This document shows, one piece after another, positions 13,098 to 26,527 of a DNA stretch of 50,914 nt (position 1 is the first letter of the stretch; each line of letters begins with the position of its first letter). The stretch is from Welwitschia mirabilis (lineage: Eukaryota > Gnetophyta > Gnetopsida > Welwitschiales), in NCBI GenBank assembly GCA_051453625.1, contig JBOZIK010000001.1:240387773-240438686 (forward strand), read 5' to 3'. The notes beneath the pieces are model-generated. The model did not search any database. It had not been told where the DNA came from and worked only from the letters and a program-made list of their open reading frames with translations. Both the position numbers and the translations under genes were made by a program.

Positions 13098-14793
13098 TCA
13101 CTCCCTACGGACAGCAACAGCACACAAGGGTACCTTCATCTCGCAGGAGAGACGGAGCACCTCCGATATGTCGGGGAGGCAACCAGAGTGGCGTGGGAGC
13201 CACTGGAACTCAAAAAGCAAACGCGAAACCCACAGATTGATGGTCGACATCGCCAAGGCCTTGCCGGGACATACGCGCCTTCCGGAGCCGAAGGGCGCCA
13301 ACCGAACATCTTTTCCCATCACATTGACAACCTCTCCGCCCATCCCGGCAACGAATCTCTGCGGCAGAAACGCCTCCGCGTCCTTCCAGACCCCTTCGTC
13401 GTGGCAAATCGCCCACATGTTCACCATTGCCGTCGTCGACGCTGGCACCACCTGCCCATCCACGTCGACGGCATCCGTGGTGAAGCGTGCCCATGACAGC
13501 AACGGCCCGGGCGGATGCAGCCTCAGCACCTCCTTCACCACCGCTTGCAGATACTCCGCATTGTTGATGTCTTCCTCCGACGGCTTCTCTTTCCCGTTCA
13601 GCGCTTTTTGGAGCTCTGTGTAGGCAATTTGCTGGGAATCGGCGTGTCGGACCATCCGAGCCAGTGTCCACTCCATCACAATCGCTATTGTGTCCGTTCC
13701 TCTGAATATCATTTCCTACTTAAAGAACTAAGGTCATTAGTATAATGCCTCCAAGAGAAATGAAAACTCTCAGAAAAATCTAATACATGGAAAACAGAAA
13801 CTCTCTAATGGAATGGACTTAAGCTCATGAACGTACCCATAAAAGAGCAATCATGTCATCTTCCGAAAGCCGCAGGCCGTCCCCCAGAGAAAGCAGCACG
13901 TCAACGAAGTCAGCACTGTCATCGTTTGCCGTCGCGGATGCGTCCTGTCGGTGCTCGCGGACTATGTTCCCAACAAAGCGACGAACTCTCGGAAGAAGCC
14001 GCTGAGAACGACGCCTGACGCCCTGAAGATCAAGACAACTAAGCAGCGGAAGGTGGTCTGACCAGTTGATTTTGCCAAGCACCTCGTAGCACTCCTCCAC
14101 GAGACCTGACAACTCTTGCCGTTCCGCTTCCCACTCCTCCTCATCATAATTCCGGCCAAACACCATCACCATAATGTTATCCAACGACGCTCGGCGAAGG
14201 ATATCACGGACTACAACGCATCCCTGAGAAGCCATGGCTTCGCCGATTTCTCGGAGCATGCGGTCGGCGATGGACTGCCGATGGACTTGGAAGGCAGAGA
14301 TGCGTTTCGGGCAGAAGAGATGCGTTGAGCATATGCGGCGGAGGCCGCGCCAGTACTCGCCGTATGGCGCAAATCCGAGGGCGCGGTGAAACAAGAGCCT
14401 GTGGGCAGATTCTTTGACGGGACGGTCAGCCACAAGAGGGTCACTGAGAATGAGTCTGGCGACGTCCGGGTGGCTGCTTATGACTGCGGGCGTTGCGCCG
14501 ATGCTGAACGACATGAGGCGTTTTGCACCGCGACAAGCAGCCATTTCAGCAAGCTTTACATGGGCGAGACCACCCGACATGGTGGGAAGTAGACCGAGGA
14601 GTGGCCATCCGGCGGGTCCCAGTGATGGTGGTCGGCAGACCCATGCTCCACCACCTTCCGAAAGACACCGCCCAATGAAGGAGACCAGTGCAGCCGCTAT
14701 GACGAACGTTAGGATGGCTATTGCCAATTGATAGTCGGCCACGGCGGCCGCTGAGATGCCGATAAGCCCAGAGGAGTCGGGTGGTGCAGTCAT
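13098..14793 (-). CDS. CYP78A: Cytochrome P450, CYP78A family; exons 14793-13837 and 13715-13098
   Basis: A heme-thiolate monooxygenase of 524 residues, the normal length for CYP78A. Plant CYP78A enzymes (KLUH-type) sit in the ER membrane and promote organ, seed and meristem growth through a product not yet settled. In order: membrane anchor at about 21-41; proline hinge RPPSLGPAGWP (54-64); helix-C WRGLR (148-152); NWSDHLP (243-249), typical of CYP78A; I-helix FRGTDT (323-328); ExxR as EVLR (381-384); HPPGPLLSWAR (386-396); PQRF (437-440) where PERF is usual; heme loop FGSGRRVCPG (461-470) with Cys468. Both exons are open, and the phase-0 intron falls after ..ALLW, where A-type P450s carry theirs. 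I start at 14793. An in-frame ATG at 14829 would add 12 residues but lies only some 15 nt from the TATA-predicted start, and a longer frame to 14835 begins with TTG. The gene is far richer in GC than its surroundings. Subfamily number unknown. Confidence 0.93.
13716..13836 (-). other. Single intron of the P450 gene (121 bp, phase 0)
   Basis: On the minus strand exon 1 ends TGG, followed by the donor GTACGT (13836-13831). The acceptor is TTTAAGTAG ending at 13716, and exon 2 starts GAA ATG ATA. Removal joins ALLW to EMIFRGTDT, the conserved CYP78A I-helix junction. The intron is AT-rich, unlike the exons. Reading through it gives VRS and a stop. Confidence 0.9.
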
Positions 14794-14842
14794 TTGCTGT
14801 GGGGATATGTGTTTAACGATATGCAGCATATGCAAGGTCGTT

Positions 14843-14990
14843 CCGACTGCAGTCTTAGGTGGTAGAAGTCTTTATAGGCACTGGCACAGAGAGGAGGTTC
14901 GGAGATGGTGGTGGTCCCTCTTTCACGTGGGTTTGCGTGGAGCTTTCGGCGTTGCGCCGTCTGAACAATGGCAAGAGCATGCATGTATGG
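14843..14990 (-). promoter_or_regulatory. P450 promoter: TATA box, G-box and RY element
   Basis: On the minus strand upstream of the start codon there is CTATAAAG, with TATAAA at 14876-14871. It predicts a transcription start near 14843 and a leader of about 50 nt to the ATG at 14793. Upstream lie a CACGTG G-box (14924-14929, a bZIP/bHLH site) and CATGCATG (14978-14985), the RY element bound by B3 factors such as FUS3, LEC2 and ABI3. Both motifs are palindromic. The spacing is plausible, but activity is inferred from motifs only. Confidence 0.55.
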
Positions 14991-15249
14991 TCAATATGCT
15001 AATGAATGCCATGCTTGGTCTTATCCTCACTAGTCATGTTATTCATTGGCTATGGATTGCTTTTCAATTGGGGAATGTCAAACTCTAATTTGATTATTGA
15101 TTTAGAAATTTTGTCATTTCATATATATTCTTATTTGAAAGTTTTTTTTAATTTCAAATAAATAAGAGAGATTACAATGCTAGATCCCAAATAAGACAAA
15201 GGCTCTAAATAAAGAGTTTTTGAGAGAAAAGAGGGGATCACATGCAATT
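14991..15249. other. Upstream flank of the P450 gene
   Basis: The composition drops from GC-rich to AT-rich within about 100 bp. No further motif is clear. The open frame running from 14756 to 15088 on the plus strand is only a by-product of the GC-rich gene. Confidence 0.5.
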
Positions 15250-16230
15250 GGAGCTTGATGCTATGAACAATAGGATGCTTTGAAGAGGGACGAAAGGCGT
15301 TGAGTGTCTTATTGTTGAAAATGCCTTTGTTTCAAAGCTTCATAATTCAAATAAAATCCTTTAGTGAATTAAGGACCACCTCCACTATTGCAAGGCATTA
15401 CTGGATTGACCAAGGTAGATAAGGGCTGAGAGCAAATAGCTCATGCCTAAGCAAGAGAAGCTACCCAATAGGACCAGAAAGTGGGGACAAGATAGTCATC
15501 TACGCCAAAATGAGGGCAAAGGAGCATATAACCTTTAAATTGAGAAAGTTTACCACAATGAGGAAGCCTATTATGGAGAATGTGACTAACCAAAGATATG
15601 AATTTTTAAAGAAGTAGGAAGTCTCTAATTATAGGAAAACAAACTCTTCCATTAATCCTCTCAGAGTAGAATGTACCAAGTTTTATTCATGTGCATGGCT
15701 ATTGGATTATTTTCAAACCATAAATGCTTCATGAAACTAGGATGCATGTGTTTGTAGTTGTGTCATTTTTCCAAGTCCAAAGGTCACAATCACTTTGAGC
15801 TATTTGGAAGATATGAACATAAGTAGGCCAAGAATATAAAAGGTGAAAAGTACTTCTTTTATAGCTGAAAGATTGAATCTACATTTCGCTTGAATCCCAT
15901 TGAGCCAATACCTAGAATGATGATACTAAACATCTTTAATCTTCTTAATCCCTTTTGAATAGATGAAAAGATCAACGAAACCACTTTTCTCTATTAGCGT
16001 GTCTTCCTCATTACTAAGTTGAAGGGACCACCAATGGGAAGTATCTCACCGAAGAAGATTTTTAGGAGTTTGGAATAAACATCTAGTAGTAAGCTTAAAA
16101 TGATGAATTACATTCAAGTTTTTACAGTGTGCCAACATAGCATATTCAATGGTTTGAAACTATAACCCTTAAATAAAGGACGAGTGTCTTGCTAATTGGA
16201 TTACCATCCCAATAATCTTTTTCAATTTGT
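15250..16230 (-). pseudogene. Decayed LINE ORF2 C-terminal region (L1-like)
   Basis: On the minus strand, protein-like blocks appear between stops: DYWDGNPISKT (about 16215-16185), DLWTWKNDTT (about 15787-15760), NRLPHCGKLSQFKGY (about 15575-15530) and CPHFGVDD (about 15520). This order matches the tail of plant L1 ORF2, where a 'D.W.W' block precedes the zf-RVT region with its '.NRLPT...L..RG...CP.CG..E' pattern. The second Cys of the CPxC pair reads Phe. It lies next to the P450 promoter and points in the same direction as the gene. Fragmentary, and judged by motif order only. Confidence 0.5.
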
Positions 16231-17075
16231 GATGTTTATCAATCAACCTACAAAGGTAAGGCATTATATCTAGTGTTATAAGGATTTTTAAAATAGTTAT
16301 TAATGTAAGTTATGTAACATTATTTAATAATATTTTAGGCAAAAATATTCACAAGGAATAAGATAAACAACATTAAAGTTCATAGTTTTTCAATAGATAT
16401 TTTCAAATGAAACACAAGTAAAATGTGCTTTTTAGACTTCTATTTTGCAAGACATTCTCCTTACTCTTATAAGAAAAATAGTTGCTCCTAGAAAGACACA
16501 TAAAAAGTTAGAATGTGCTTCTTCACATGAGGCTAGTGAGATAGAAGAAGAGATGAAGACATGCCAACGACCAGGTCTAAGCTATAAGAACTAAAGAAGA
16601 ACATGGAAGAATAAGTTGATGAGCAAAAAAAATGAATAACATAAAGCAAATTAAAGCCTCCACCAATCCTCCTAAGAAACTTGATCTAATAGTTGTAAGA
16701 AAGTCTATTCCAATCTTTAATCAAGACATGTTCTTTGTTTTAAGAATGTTTCATAAACTTGTTGTACTTACTAAATGAAACCAGAAAGAAGGCCTTACCA
16801 AGTTTGATGTTGATGTTAGGAATACCCTTATCATATAAATACTAAAGAGCTTAAAACGTTGCTAAAGATTAAACTTTAAAGCCATTCATTATAATTCCTA
16901 ACCTTTTGCTAGTTAATAAGGTTACCTTTCTTGGAAAAATAATTAACTCAATTGTTTATTACTTTCAAAAACTTTCAAATTATGATTAAATTGCTAAAAT
17001 TTTTACGCATAAAAATCATGAGAGTTTTTTACATTCTCTATTAGAGGAGGTAAATATCAATGTATAGCTTTAGCT
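16231..17075. other. AT-rich DNA with weak coding-like traces
   Basis: On the plus strand near 16560 the words MPTTRSKL and ELKKNMEE appear in one frame separated by a stop, followed near 16670-16780 by about 35 open codons. TTRSKL-like words also occur near the gag C-terminus of the element at 26.5-28.2 kb (ITRSKL, about 28065), so a gypsy fragment is possible. Not strong enough to name. Confidence 0.25.
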
Positions 17076-17085
17076 NNNNNNNNNN
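17076..17085. other. Assembly gap (10 N)
   Basis: Ten N, a short closed or estimated gap. Confidence 0.99.
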
Positions 17086-17099
17086 TTTCAACCTCTATG

Positions 17100-17850
17100 T
17101 TATTATCTTTATTAAAAGAAGATAATAATATAGAATGTGAGTATTTTCACTTTTCTAAAGTAGTAAATGTAGTTACTACCTTTTTCATTCATTCTAATGC
17201 TTCATAAATAGTCTCTAACTTCTTAATTAAATCCTCTATTTCTATATTTATCATTTATTCATACTTTTATCTATAGTTACTCTCTTCTTTTAATGCTTGA
17301 TTAAGTTGATTCTATTCTTCCGTTATTCTTGAAGAGGTAATGTGAGTGCATAGCTAATGTAATTTTAATTTAGAAATTTTCAATTAAATATTCTATTTCT
17401 TTGAATCTTGTAGGTTTTTCAAAAGATTTTCTTGAAATTTGTTATTTGTTGCATGAAGCTTCATCATAGCTTCTATTAAGAGTTAACCATTAGTCCCTAT
17501 TGATTTTGAGGTTGTTATTTATTTCCTAATATTCTTAAGCTTAATAACTTTTACTTCATGTGTTTTGCGAAAATTTTTCTTGTATTCCTCATAACTATTC
17601 AATAAATTCCTTATATCTTTTAATGCAACTTCATTTATATCCTTCTTTGATTCTTATAATCTTTTAGAAAGTTGTGTTATTTTCACATACTCATCTCCAA
17701 ACTATGATTAATATACAAAATCCTTAAATAAGAATAACACACATTAAACATCAACTTTTTTCAAGTATTCTAATAATTCATTTTTCTTGGATAACTTATG
17801 CAGATCACTTCTATCTATTACTTCTTAAACTACAAAGTTTGCGTAGAGGT
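17100..17850 (-). pseudogene. Lys/Glu-rich coding relic, likely a retroelement gag
   Basis: The minus strand holds long open stretches with protein-like composition, interrupted by single stops. One frame reads SDLHKLSKKNELLEYLKK (about 17815-17760), then KITQLSKRL and KDINEVALKDIRNLL followed by YEEYKKNFRKTHE (about 17690-17550). Further on come EAMMKLHATNNKFQEN and IEIEDLIKKLETIYEALE. Charged, Leu/Ile-spaced residues suggest coiled coil. Copia-type gag proteins often have such a region, but no zinc knuckle or protease is visible, so the family is not assigned. Confidence 0.35.
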
Positions 17851-20800
17851 ATCTTTATTCTTTTTGTTAGACTTTTTCCTTAAATTCTCTATTCCTTCTA
17901 CAACTTTTTTGTGAATAAAGTTTTATATTCTCTTCAAAATATAGTAAAATATATAAGTTTACATGTCAAATACTGATATTCAACTAATCCTTTTAATAGA
18001 ATAATAAGTTATTGAAAATTACAAAACTATATCCCTACATTTTATATCTACTTTAGTTTTGCAGTAGAACTGAATATTTCATGATGTATTGAGATTTTAT
18101 CCTTTGGTTCTACATCATCCTTGATTGTTACTAACTTTATCATCTTTGTTAGTGTAAGCCCTAAGTCTTAACTGGCTATGCATCTCAGAATAGTAATATT
18201 ATTAGTTAGTCTTTTAGAGAATATCTCATACATCAACAAATGTCATTTAAAAAAAAAAAAGTAAAATACCTTTTAATATAAGATTAGTAGTTAATCCTTC
18301 AAATCTTTAACAATTCTTAGTTCTTAGTCAATCTTTTCTCCAACATACATAGCACTGAAAATTGTATGTAAACCAAACCATCTACATTTCCTACTACTAT
18401 TCTTTACTACTATTTAATAAGTATAATATTTTTCCAATCTTAAATAGAATCGTTTAAGTGTTAAAATACCAAATTTATTCATGTAAAAATCATAAATATG
18501 CTTTCATGATTAATAATATATAATAAATCATTCATGAACATTTTCCATGAAGTTGAATTTTTGAGTTATCTAAAGCAAGCACAGATATAAGAACAGTATT
18601 TCACCTATAAGCATATTTCATTGGAAAATTTATTTTTTAAAGAACACATTATCTTAGAAAATTTAATTTATTTTGAGCATTCTAGATGTCCTTCCAAATG
18701 TTATCAACTCATTGTTATTTGAAATTTCATTAGCATAGTATAATTTATAATTATATTTTTTTATTATAGATACTTAGCAAGATCATTTTCAAAATCTTTG
18801 TATGTTGTTTCTTTTTATAAGAGAGAAGTCATAGCAAAGGCAATTTTGCTTGACTCTATCTCTACAACCAAATGTTGTTAATCTAAATATTCCCTCTTTT
18901 TACCTACATTTCAAGACATTTATTTTGAAATAAAGCATATACAAAGTTTTATCTTCTTTGATCATCATTCTTGTTCTTCATTTTACTATAGATATTTTTA
19001 CTTTGAACTCTAATTATGGATTTTTTTTAAAAAAAAAATTTAGGTATCTTGTTAATGATCTACTCCACATTATTTGAAATGTAACACTATGCTTGCATGC
19101 ATTTACTTTTTTCAAAAATTTTATACCTCCATAATGGAGATTTCATTTTATTAATTCCATTGTGACGTTACATGTGTAGTTTAAATATTTTAGGTACTAA
19201 TATTTTGCATTATGAAACATAATATAAAGGTTGGGACTAGATTATAAGAATTTATAAAGGAAGAATTCAAAGCTTTACATTTCTTATTATAAGAAATTTA
19301 CATGCAAATTACTTGCTTTGAGAAATATTGAATGTAGACTATAATGGTAAGTAAGAAAAGGGATTAAGTCAATCCCTTATACACGTCAAAGTAGTACAAC
19401 ATTAGAATACATCCTTTTCCCATTGGTTCTACAACTCTCTTAGTGTTTTTTTAATGCCTTGTTTTTCTATAGACTTATGTCTTACTTTATCAAAGTAAAG
19501 AATTTTTTCTCCAAATTCATGCTTTTCTTATTGGTTAAGCTAATGAGTTTCTATAATTCTAATTTTAAACTCATATTTCTTTTATAGTTGAGTAAGGATA
19601 TTGTTTAGATAATTATCCTATATTAATTTGCAAGTTTTACCACTTCATTGTTGGCTATAGATTTAAATCTTTCAAATGTTTACTAATAAATAAATTAGTT
19701 TATAAATAGTATTTTTTAATTTCACAAGTAATAGTACTTCATAATAAGGTTATTACCCTAATCCATTTCAAATTTTGAAATATATTTGTTATAGTATTTA
19801 GTTTTTTAATAATATTTTCTTTACCTTAATAATATATGATATTCAAAGTCTACCCTTTATGGTACTTTTATTTTCTGCAAAGTATCATTTCACTTAATTT
19901 TTTTAGAAGTCTTAAAATTTTGTAATCAAGTTAAGAGATATTTTTGAAAATTATGGTAATTCTTACCTCTTTATTATACTAGTACATCAGTCTAATAATA
20001 GAAACTTCATCAAATCTTAAACCTACACTCTTATAATGGCTCTAATATAATGCTAAATAATGGAAATTTCTATAAAAATATCATATCTCTAATTAACATC
20101 TAAGTAGATAATCATATCAAATGATAAAACTATAATCTTGTATTTTAAAGATATTTGAAATAGGAAAATGATAAATTTTAATTGTATCAATTTTAATCCT
20201 TATGATTTTTATCTAATAATGATTTATAACTTATCATCTAATGGAGTCATAACTAGTTTGTAGGTAATTTTGATTATTAGAATGATTGAAATACATGAAG
20301 TTCAATATTCCTCATTGTAATTATCATTTTAACTCATTAATTTGTTTTTTATTGTAAATTAAGTTTATAATCTTTAGATCAACATGATATTTTATATGAT
20401 TTTGTGGGTTGATTTTTTTTTTATTTGAACTTTAGCATGTCTAAACTCAATTCTTGTTTAATATGTCTATTTATTTAAGATTTATGTTTCTATCCTTTAT
20501 TATCATTAGGCAAGAATCATGGTGTTCAATTTTTAATAATTATGGTAATAGGTTTATTTATCTATTTCATTTGTACTTTAGATAATTATCTTAACTTTTA
20601 CTTTCAGAGTGTAGCTTATTACAAAATACTATATTGAGCTTATAAAAATTTTTTAAATACTATATTGAAGTTATAAAAAAAAAAATTTAGTTTCATAATT
20701 TCACTTCATCATGGAGTTATATAACTATTTATATATTTGAGATTTAAATTAATCTCTTTAAATTTGTCATATTTAGTATAACTCATAACATGATGATTAT

Positions 20801-22298
20801 GATTATAGTATAGTAGGCCTAGATTAATTATGACAAAACGTCATTTTTCCATAAGGAACATATAATAATCTAAAGCTAGAAATAGGATTAAATGTTAAAT
20901 TCAATATGATAGATGTGGATAAGATCCATTAGTAATAACATAAAGGAATCTAAATGCTAGATCAAGCTTATAATTAATTTCACATGTTATAACAAACCAT
21001 GTTTCTATTTTTTTTACTAAAATATTATAGCAATTACATGATGATTGTAGTTCATTTTAATTGTAAAGTTACACCAACATAAAATATAAAATCTCTTATC
21101 CAATATAAAATGCATTAATAAATGTAGACAAATATCAATAATAAGAAAAATAATTAAAGATAAAGTCATCATTAAAGATCAATCTCTTATTATAGATGAG
21201 TATTACTGGTTCCTAAAAAATACCTTAAGGATGTAAGATTAATACATCCATTATTTCATGTATCTAGGAACTAGCCTCCTAGTTTATAAGTTCTTAGGAT
21301 GTCATGAAGCTCTAATCATAGCATAGAAGATTAGTTGATTATTTGATATCTTGCTCTATAAGGAGGGTAAGGGAATACATAACTCTAGAATATAAGCATA
21401 TTGCCACCTAAGGGTTAAACTTTATAAAATAATTTTTCAAATAAGGGACATAATTGACAATGTTATTTCATATTAAAAATATTTCTTTTAATAAAATATA
21501 TTATTGAATCGTAATAATAAAGAATATCATTGGGTTGTTTAATATATAATTATGGCCCATAAGTTAGTATGAATTATTCCTATAAAGCTTGGCATCTAGA
21601 TCCAAATCATCATCACCCTAGTAAAGTACATCACTACAATGTGGTTGTCACATATTTTTACATTGTCCTATATGGGCTTCATAGGTCTTGCGTTTGGTAT
21701 TGTTTTAATATTACCAAGTTAACTTATAATATAGTATAAAAATATATTTTAGCAATTTAAAATAAACATAACTAAGGAGTTTAAAGGATAAAATAAGAAT
21801 AACTTAAATATGCATAAAACTGTAATAAATATTAATATTAGAATGATAAAATAAGCATAATTAATATATAATATCTATGTCTGAACAATGTTAAACCTTA
21901 CTTAAATCATTGTGAGCAGTGTGACTTTTTATCCATAGTACCTAAAGTGGAAGTAGTAAACAAAGTGGTCTATCATGCATTCAATCCTTAGCTAAGTATA
22001 AATATACTTGACTCCTTTTCTCATTTGCATTAGTCATGCCTTGCTAGGAATGATTGGCCCACTTTGTATAGGTACTTAATGAGATAGTAAAATACGGTCA
22101 TGAGGGATTTCATAGGGAACAACCATAGTATCTTAGAGTGAATGTGGAATTTGAGACTCTTACAACTACCATAATTACCTAAACAAATGATTTAATCACA
22201 TCTACATTTCATAGTATGCTAATCAAGTCATCCAAAGATTCAAAATCATACCATCTTATTTTTCATGCATGATAATTTTATAAAATTCTTTATTCTTT
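17851..22298. other. AT-rich non-coding DNA, nothing firm
   Basis: More than 4 kb with no open frame and no recognisable element. A short partial duplication of the word aaatactatattga(g/a)(c/g)ttataaaaa is present at about 20625-20685. A GC-richer patch at 21.2-21.7 kb looks like decayed repeat DNA but could not be matched. Confidence 0.5.
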
Positions 22299-24002
<1,704 letters not shown>

Positions 24003-24074
<72 letters not shown>

Positions 24075-24190
24075 NNNNNNNNNNNNNNNNNNNNNNNNNN
24101 NNNNNNNNNNNNNNNNNNNNNNNNNNNNNNNNNNNNNNNNNNNNNNNNNNNNNNNNNNNNNNNNNNNNNNNNNNCACACACACACACACA
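24003..24190. repeat. (AC)n microsatellite broken by a gap
   Basis: Pure (AC)n from 24003 to 24074, 100 N at 24075-24174, then (CA)n to 24190. The array length is unresolved. Translated frames through it (Thr-His or Cys-Val repeats) are artefacts. Confidence 0.97.
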
Positions 24191-24428
24191 TCCCATCGTG
24201 TTTTTGAATAAAACAATTGTTATACTAACTACCTACCATTACAATAGTGATAATAATTTTTTAAGTGAGTCAATTTACATTGGAAAATATAGATCATTTA
24301 AAGTCTACAGATGTAACTTTAATAGCCATTAAAGTTAAGAAATCATTATTTTATGCTTGTGAATTAGTTTGATAACACTTCATTATTTAATGGTTAATTA
24401 TATGATGACTAAAATTAAAATTTTGCAA

Positions 24429-24519
24429 TTTCACTTTGATGAGTACTAAAGCTAACATTTGATAGTGAAACTTTACTAAACATTAAAGTTGAAAACTAAG
24501 TTAGTAGTTGTAAGAGCAG
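24429..24519. repeat. Left part of a 37-45-bp minisatellite interrupted by a retrotransposon
   Basis: Units beginning tttcactttgatgagtacta (24429) and tgaaactttactaaacatta (24466) resemble each other and the units found on the far side of the element at 36699-36817. Each unit contains an inverted pair, aacttt..aaagtt. A weaker relative lies at about 24312-24337. The array stops at the gap that begins at 24520. Confidence 0.65.
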
Positions 24520-25195
24520 NNNNNNNNNNNNNNNNNNNNNNNNNNNNNNNNNNNNNNNNNNNNNNNNNNNNNNNNNNNNNNNNNNNNNNNNNNNNNNNNN
24601 NNNNNNNNNNNNNNNNNNNNNNNNNNNNNNNNNNNNNNNNNNNNNNNNNNNNNNNNNNNNNNNNNNNNNNNNNNNNNNNNNNNNNNNNNNNNNNNNNNNN
24701 NNNNNNNNNNNNNNNNNNNNNNNNNNNNNNNNNNNNNNNNNNNNNNNNNNNNNNNNNNNNNNNNNNNNNNNNNNNNNNNNNNNNNNNNNNNNNNNNNNNN
24801 NNNNNNNNNNNNNNNNNNNNNNNNNNNNNNNNNNNNNNNNNNNNNNNNNNNNNNNNNNNNNNNNNNNNNNNNNNNNNNNNNNNNNNNNNNNNNNNNNNNN
24901 NNNNNNNNNNNNNNNNNNNNNNNNNNNNNNNNNNNNNNNNNNNNNNNNNNNNNNNNNNNNNNNNNNNNNNNNNNNNNNNNNNNNNNNNNNNNNNNNNNNN
25001 NNNNNNNNNNNNNNNNNNNNNNNNNNNNNNNNNNNNNNNNNNNNNNNNNNNNNNNNNNNNNNNNNNNNNNNNNNNNNNNNNNNNNNNNNNNNNNNNNNNN
25101 NNNNNNNNNNNNNNNNNNNNNNNNNNNNNNNNNNNNNNNNNNNNNNNNNNNNNNNNNNNNNNNNNNNNNNNNNNNNNNNNNNNNNNNNNNNNNNN
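24520..25195. other. Assembly gap (676 N) covering the 5' LTR start
   Basis: N run of non-round length, probably sized. It lies between the minisatellite and the first visible base of the 5' LTR, so the left end of the element and its target duplication are hidden here. Confidence 0.98.
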
Positions 25196-26197
25196 CAGGA
25201 AAAGAGAAGTTTTTCCTATTATTATATGATCAATTATTTCTTGAATTTACTTATTAATGTCCAAATTCTAATATTATGAAATGGCATTTAATGATAGGCT
25301 TATGGATGTTATTTTTATTATGTAGGAGAGATTATAATGTAAATGAGGAGGAGCATTGAATTAAGGGATATTAAATAGATCTAAGTAGCATTTAATCAAA
25401 ATTTCCTACCAAAGATATTTAGAATAGAGTAATACCATTATAAAATAATTCCCTTCTCTCTAATGACTATGGAACAGACATCATATACACCAAAGTTTAT
25501 TGTATGTACAATGTTCCAATTGAAGTAGTTGACTAGTCAAACCTACCATGTGTCTAAACCTAAATGCTTCATAAAAATGAGACATAAAGTAAATCAAATT
25601 CTATGTTAACTATTATAGCTCTCTCTCCCCCTTTCTTGAGCACTTAAGAAGCCTGATGAAGAGAGAAAGGGCATCTTATAAAACCATTTTCTTTGTGGAA
25701 ATCGAAATATATGAGGGTGGGTTTTTAAGTTTCATTTGTGTTGGAGTATTGATCTCTTTATTATATTTTCACTTGTTTTAACGTTTCTTTAATTTTTCTT
25801 TTAAGATATCAAAACTCTAATTTGCTGATGTTTTATCTCTTCACAAATCTTGCAGGAGCATAAGTAGAAGAAAACTCAAAACTGATAATTCCATTGAGAA
25901 CTTTATTCATTAAGACTTGGATCATTTTGATGATTAGGGTTTTGACATCTGAAGTATGATCTTGTACAGAAGCTCATTTAATCTATAAATGAAAGGATTT
26001 ATATTCCACATTTGTTTACGGTTTATGTTATTTGGATTCGAGTTTTTTTTAAATGAGTATAGAACTAAAGCTTTTCAGTTTGTCATTTTAATTTTTTTTA
26101 GTTTTCTTTAGAATAGGTTTTATAATAAAGAATCTTGAAAATTCCTAATTGCTGTATCTCTATGAATTGACTTAAGTTGCAGAGAATAGCTTTCACA
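25196..26197 (+). mobile_element. 5' LTR (partial) of an Athila-like gypsy element
   Basis: Alignable along its length with 35704-36691, the 3' LTR, for example at ttattatatgat.aattatt (25219 and 35727), at ctctct..cttaagaagcct and at gagaacttattcat. It ends TTTCACA at 26197, three bases before the primer-binding site. The two LTRs differ at many positions, so the insertion is old. The LTR start lies in the gap. Confidence 0.85.
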
Positions 26198-26200
26198 TTC

Positions 26201-26220
26201 TGGTGTTGTTGCTAGGAAGG
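26201..26220 (+). other. Primer-binding site, tRNA-Asp type, CpG-decayed
   Basis: TGGTGTTGTTGCTAGGAAGG directly after the LTR. The Athila-type site complementary to plant tRNA-Asp reads TGGCGCCGTTGCCGGGGA. Every difference over those 18 bases is C to T or G to A, as expected from deamination of methylated cytosines. Confidence 0.7.
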
Positions 26221-26527
26221 TATCAATATTCTTACAATTTCTAGTCTTGTTTGAATTCCTTCTATTGATTCGTAAAATAGGTGATTTCATTCTTTTCATA
26301 AATTTTGTTAGTAAGAGTATTCTTGTTTTGATGCAATATAGAATAATATTTTGTGTTAAAAAAGGAGAAAGGAAGGAATTAAAGTTCATTAGAGAAAATA
26401 TAGAGAGAGACCTCTTTGATTATAAGGAATACAAACAAATTGTGCAATTATCGCAATAATTCTTAACTTCACCAATGTCTTTTAAAAACTAATATTCCTC
26501 TTCTCCATCTTGTTAGTTGATTAAAAT

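Noticed and set aside
13083-14731. Plus-strand and other-frame ORFs of up to 153 codons over the P450 gene
   Set aside because: GC-rich exons leave shadow frames open; the minus-strand frame explains the locus through conserved P450 motifs.
14794-14835. Longer N-terminus of the P450
   Set aside because: The frame extends to a TTG at 14835, not a plant start. The first ATG at 14829 is too close to the start predicted by the TATA box; it cannot be fully excluded.
24489-25229. 246-codon open frame
   Set aside because: Crosses the 676-N gap; real sequence gives only about 20 codons.
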